From Candidatus Troglogloeales bacterium (lineage in GTDB: Bacteria; Nitrospirota; Nitrospiria; SBBL01; SBBT01), in the NCBI GenBank assembly GCA_005239595.1, contig SBBT01000097.1, forward strand, positions 1 to 18,477: a stretch of 18,477 bases of DNA. The letters are read 5' to 3'. The notes beneath the pieces were generated by a model. It did not search any database. It saw only the letters and a list, made by a program, of their open reading frames with translations, and was not told the origin of the DNA. This document shows positions 15,916 through 18,477 of this stretch, piece by piece; position 1 is the first letter of the stretch, and each line of letters opens with the position of its first letter. The position numbers and the translations under genes were made by a program.

Positions 15916-16285
15916 ATCCCTCTTCTAACTCCCAATCGCCCGATGGTCCGTTCGAACTGTTTTATCAACGCCCCTAATTTTTCACGCATTGCTACATAAG
16001 ACCGTGATCTTGTTTTAGCGATCCGCTTGAACTCCTCCGACATCAGATGAAAATCCACCACCTCTATCGTGTGCAAGTCTGGCAAACCCTCCATGTCCTT
16101 TCCATCCCAAGGATCACGCCTGTAGGAAGCGCGTTCTCTGCCTCGATCCCGATATCGTAGTCGGATCGTTCTGTTTCTTGTCCGGTTGCTTGCGATCCGA
16201 ACAGGAAAACCTGGCACGTTATGCCAGCAGGCACCCTCCGCCGGATAATTTCTATAGCTGAACTCAGAATCTCATTGGACGTCAT
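15882..16285 (-). pseudogene. Minimal nucleotidyltransferase (MNT) gene, frameshifted
   Basis: Two frames together make one minimal nucleotidyltransferase. The first, from the ATG at 16285, has MTSNEIL, then FLFGSQATGQETERSDYD (28-44; GS, ten residues, D-x-D) and continues to ALPTGVILGM before losing homology and stopping at 16064-16066. The adjacent frame carries on with KDMEGLPDLHTIEVVDFHLMSEEFKRIAKTRS and stops at 15882. The switch needs one missing base near 16099-16101 on the sense strand (ATGGAAAGGACATGG; one more A restores the frame, giving about 134 residues). It may be a true pseudogene or a sequencing error. A ribosomal frameshift is less likely because the site is short and not a classical slippery heptamer. 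The gene starts 29 bases after hepT ends and has a good ribosome binding site. Confidence 0.7.
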
Positions 16286-16291
16286 GATGAT

Positions 16292-16299
16292 TCCTTCCC
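16292..16299 (-). promoter_or_regulatory. Ribosome binding site for the second nucleotidyltransferase
   Basis: GGGAAGGA on the minus strand, 6 bases before the ATG at 16285, supports that codon as the start instead of the upstream in-frame codon at 16348, which lies inside hepT. Confidence 0.6.
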
Positions 16300-16314
16300 A
16301 TCCAATAATATCAA

Positions 16315-16731
16315 TCACTGAAACGACTGTTTCAAAAGAATGGCACAAAAGGCGCGAAAGACATCTAAATGCTTCTTTAAAATTGTCTGCACGATATCCA
16401 GGTTCAATTTTCGGTAATCATGAATAGCAATATTACGAAATCCAACCATCGCCTGTAAACCGTTGCTTAAATCAGGCGAAATGATATTTGCATTTTGTAA
16501 CATCCGAAACGCGTCACGGCTTTCCTGCGGAACACCCAAACGATTTAACCGGACTAAATGCATTGCGGCATCAATGGATGCCTCGCAACTCCGCTGTAAA
16601 TTCAGCACAATGGAATCTTGACGCGTATAATTTATAGCAAACTCGTCTTCTTTCCCTTGATATTCCTCCGCAATCCGGCCCAAACAACGTTCAATGATCG
16701 CCACCTTGTTGATCAAGACGTCATCGGGCAT
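16315..16731 (-). CDS. hepT: HepT-like HEPN toxin (DUF86)
   Basis: This 138-residue, all-helical HEPN protein is of the DUF86/HepT type. The catalytic RX4HXY motif is visible as R99-N-I-A-I-H104-D-Y106 and all three key residues are intact. The N-terminal helices (NKVAIIERCLGRI, then NLQRSCEASIDAAMHLV) match the family. Published HepT proteins act as tRNA- or mRNA-cleaving toxins and are neutralised when the partner MntA AMPylates the tyrosine of this motif. The start overlaps the mntA stop by 11 bases, the normal gene order and coupling. The pair interrupts a polysaccharide operon and may have arrived by transfer. Toxicity is inferred, not seen. A GCAGGG lies just before the ATG. Confidence 0.88.
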   Translation of the reverse strand: MPDDVLINKVAIIERCLGRIAEEYQGKEDEFAINYTRQDSIVLNLQRSCEASIDAAMHLVRLNRLGVPQESRDAFRMLQNANIISPDLSNGLQAMVGFRNIAIHDYRKLNLDIVQTILKKHLDVFRAFCAILLKQSFQ

Positions 16732-17215
16732 ATACCCTGCCTCTCTGTTGAACGTCTTCCAGGATGCCTCGACGCTCTTCGTTTAGCCTGGCATAGGCCG
16801 CAAACGTGTTATCTTCAAAGCAAATAACATGATTTTCATCTGCACAATAAAGACGCCGTCCGTATGCAACGACTTGTAACCGCATAACGGTTGAAGCCGC
16901 TAAAAGGTCAATGAGGTCTACGTCACGACCCGCTGTTTGCGCTATCTTTTGGGCCGCCTCCCACCGAGCGACAGGATCAAGTGGATGGGTTGACAAGATG
17001 GCTAAATCCAAATCACTTTCTTTATGCGCACGTGCCGTACCAAAGCTTCCAAACTGATAAATCGCCAGCGCCTCCGGGAAGCACGATAACAGACAATCAA
17101 CAATAACATTGTTGGGTTTTGTCCCATCTGCAAAGCCCGTATTGTGTTTCTCCTCCATCTTCTCGTTCTCTTGTTTTTTAAAACGTGTGCCGTGTCCCAT
17201 CAACGATACGGCCAT
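16721..17215 (-). CDS. mntA: MntA-like nucleotidyltransferase antitoxin
   Basis: This minimal nucleotidyltransferase is expected to AMPylate and silence the HepT toxin. The GSX10DXD motif is clear: QFGSFGTARAHKESDLDLAI (54-73), with G56, S57, D68 and D70, and a third acid follows in GRDVDLIDL (96-104). The C-terminus (RRLYCADENHV...FEDNTFAAYARLNEERR) resembles known MntA proteins, which are about 140 residues. The longest frame is 164 residues. The ATG at 17215 directly abuts AGGAG, too close for normal use, so internal ATGs at 17200 or 17158 (145 residues) are good alternatives. It lies 38 bases after kdsD. No promoter is evident in that gap. Confidence 0.85.
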   Translation of the reverse strand: MAVSLMGHGTRFKKQENEKMEEKHNTGFADGTKPNNVIVDCLLSCFPEALAIYQFGSFGTARAHKESDLDLAILSTHPLDPVARWEAAQKIAQTAGRDVDLIDLLAASTVMRLQVVAYGRRLYCADENHVICFEDNTFAAYARLNEERRGILEDVQQRGRVYAR

Positions 17216-17253
17216 CTCCTAGACGGAGAAAAAAACTGCGATTTATTTGTTGA

Positions 17254-18243
17254 TCAAAATACCTGTAATAACTCGTGCAACCGGACAATGCCGGCTAATT
17301 GTTCTCCGTCCAAAACCGGCGCCACGTTTAAGGGCCGATCCCTTTTCTCCATCATGGCGAGCGCATCAACGGCCATAAGGTCTTGTTGGATGGTGATGGG
17401 GTCCTTCGTTATAACCTTTGTCACGTCCAGTTGAAAAAAATCGGACGGATATTTCTGGAGGGTTCGTCTCACATCCCCATCCGTCATAATCCCTTCCAAC
17501 CGATGGCCATCTTTCGAAAAGAGAACAATGCCCAAGCCATAGCGGCTTAACCCGATGATGACTTCTTGCATTGTTGCGGTGGCCAGATCGAGTATAGGAC
17601 ATTTTTCACGTCGAACCATAATGTCTCGTACTCTCAAGAGCAACCGTTTCCCTAATCGACCCCCCGGATGATAAACCGCAAAGTCTTCGGGTTGGAAATT
17701 TTTTAATTTCATCAGCGTAATAGCGAGCGCATCGCCGATGGCCAAGGCCACCGTGGTCGAAGAGGTTGGCGCCAAATTATGAGGACAGGCCTCCCTCTCC
17801 ACCCCGCCATACAGTACAACATCGGCGTTCACAGCCAACGTCGATTTTAGATTTCCGGTAATCGCAATAATTTTTGTGCCTATTTTCTTTAAGGCCGGAA
17901 GGATGCCCGTGAGTTCGTCGCTTTCGCCACTCTTGCCGATCGCGATAATAATATCCTCTGGCGCAACCATTCCCAAATCGCCGTGCATCCCTTCTGCCGG
18001 ATGGAGAAAGACGGCTAATGTCCCCGTGCTGCTCATCGTTGCCGCTATTTTGCGCGCGATCAGACCGGATTTGCCGATGCCGGTGACCACCACCTTCCCC
18101 CGGCATTGATGAAGCATCTCCACCGCGTGAAGATACGATTTATCAACATGACCTAAAATGTCATAGATGGCATCGGCTTCTTCTCGGAGGATCTCTTTTA
18201 ATTGATTCAGAACGGCTTCTGGTTCGGAGGCGTAGATATTCAT
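17254..18243 (-). CDS. kdsD: D-arabinose 5-phosphate isomerase (SIS plus two CBS domains)
   Basis: This enzyme interconverts D-ribulose 5-phosphate and D-arabinose 5-phosphate, the first step to Kdo for LPS or capsule. The 329-residue protein follows E. coli KdsD/KpsF closely. The SIS domain (about 40-180) has [19 protein letters not shown] (52-70) with K58, [12 protein letters not shown] (81-92), [11 protein letters not shown] (101-111) and [15 protein letters not shown] (150-164). [19 protein letters not shown] (191-209) links to two CBS domains (about 206-265 and 270-329) that end in [11 protein letters not shown]. All active-site candidates (lysine, histidines, glutamates) are present. 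The gene starts inside the stop of the preceding aminotransferase (ATGA overlap), so it belongs to the polysaccharide operon. KpsF or GutQ paralogues cannot be separated by eye. Confidence 0.94.
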   Translation of the reverse strand: MNIYASEPEAVLNQLKEILREEADAIYDILGHVDKSYLHAVEMLHQCRGKVVVTGIGKSGLIARKIAATMSSTGTLAVFLHPAEGMHGDLGMVAPEDIIIAIGKSGESDELTGILPALKKIGTKIIAITGNLKSTLAVNADVVLYGGVEREACPHNLAPTSSTTVALAIGDALAITLMKLKNFQPEDFAVYHPGGRLGKRLLLRVRDIMVRREKCPILDLATATMQEVIIGLSRYGLGIVLFSKDGHRLEGIMTDGDVRRTLQKYPSDFFQLDVTKVITKDPITIQQDLMAVDALAMMEKRDRPLNVAPVLDGEQLAGIVRLHELLQVF

Positions 18244-18477
18244 CTTGTATAGAACGCGTTAATCTGATCAACCACATGGGTTAACATCTCACGCGTTAGC
18301 TCCGGATAGATGGGGAGGGCCAGGGTCTCATTCGCCGCGCGCTCCGCCTCGGGGAAATCCCCGACGTTGTAACCCAGATCCTTAAAGCATTCCTGCAGAT
18401 GGAAAGGAACAGGATAATAGATTTCGGTACTGATGCCATTCTTTTGAAGAGATTCCCGAAGGCGATCCCGATTTACA
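18240..18477 (-). CDS. DegT/DnrJ/EryC1/StrS sugar aminotransferase, C-terminal part (partial)
   Basis: The gene runs off the right edge, leaving 78 codons and a TGA at 18240-18242. The translated end includes [21 protein letters not shown], then [15 protein letters not shown], then [22 protein letters not shown] and a short tail. This is the typical C-terminal region of DegT/WbpE/FdtB-type aminotransferases, in which the histidine after PVP and the LPIYPELT stretch are characteristic. PLP-binding residues lie outside the window, so they cannot be checked. The fragment is more like 3-amino-sugar transaminases of the FdtB/WbpE kind than the aminotransferase at 4524-5618, suggesting two different amino sugars in the polymer. 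Its stop overlaps the kdsD start by 4 bases. Confidence 0.85.
   Translation of the reverse strand, partial: VNRDRLRESLQKNGISTEIYYPVPFHLQECFKDLGYNVGDFPEAERAANETLALPIYPELTREMLTHVVDQINAFYTR

Noticed and set aside
17216..17253. Terminator between kdsD and mntA (T7 tract on the minus strand)
   Set aside because: The T tract is not preceded by a stable stem, so read-through is assumed.
1..18477. CRISPR arrays, tRNA or rRNA genes, complete insertion sequences
   Set aside because: No regularly spaced direct repeats, no cloverleaf-like or rRNA-like stretches and no transposase motif were found on either strand.

Overview
This window looks like one end of a surface- or exopolysaccharide gene cluster from a Gram-negative bacterium. 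Every recognised gene is on the minus strand, so transcription runs from high to low coordinates. The Gram-negative call rests on an arabinose-5-phosphate isomerase (Kdo branch) and on Wzx/Wzy-type repeat-unit assembly. No gene here fixes the genus. No gene-free stretch exceeds 300 bases. The largest gaps are 9925-10069 and 1-142, and many neighbours overlap by 1 to 11 bases.

Layout in the direction of transcription. (1) 18477-17254: the tail of a DegT/DnrJ sugar aminotransferase, then KdsD/KpsF. (2) 17215-15882: an embedded MntA-HepT (nucleotidyltransferase/HEPN) toxin-antitoxin pair, followed by a second, frameshifted minimal nucleotidyltransferase. (3) 15915-10070: a modification block holding a 63-residue exported or membrane peptide with a YVGPGLG motif, a membrane-anchored PAPS-type sulfotransferase, an OafA-like acyltransferase with a C-terminal SGNH domain, a membrane-anchored arylsulfotransferase-like protein and APS kinase (CysC). 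(4) 9924-4524: nucleotide-sugar synthesis by UDP-glucose dehydrogenase, GDP-mannose 4,6-dehydratase, a GDP-fucose-synthase-like reductase, a cupin, a hexapeptide acyltransferase and a DegT aminotransferase. (5) 4531-143: a putative glycosyltransferase, Wzx flippase, Wzy polymerase and a family 2 glycosyltransferase, ending in a likely rho-independent terminator at 110-141. A short open frame on the plus strand stops at 85 and converges on this terminator, so the cluster probably ends here.

How the genes could work together (inference): Ugd supplies UDP-glucuronate. Gmd plus the reductase supply a GDP-6-deoxyhexose, perhaps GDP-fucose, and Gmd plus the aminotransferase and acyltransferase could supply a GDP-linked acylamino sugar such as N-acetylperosamine. 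The glycosyltransferases build a lipid-linked repeat, Wzx flips it and Wzy polymerises it. CysC makes PAPS for the sulfotransferase, and OafA-SGNH adds acyl groups. The most distinctive proposal is therefore a sulfated, O-acylated, possibly fucose- and uronate-containing bacterial polysaccharide, with a small unassigned membrane protein and an arylsulfotransferase-like protein as candidate new parts of the sulfation machinery.

Limits: assignments come from motifs and remembered family features read by eye. No database search, structure prediction or composition calculation was run.
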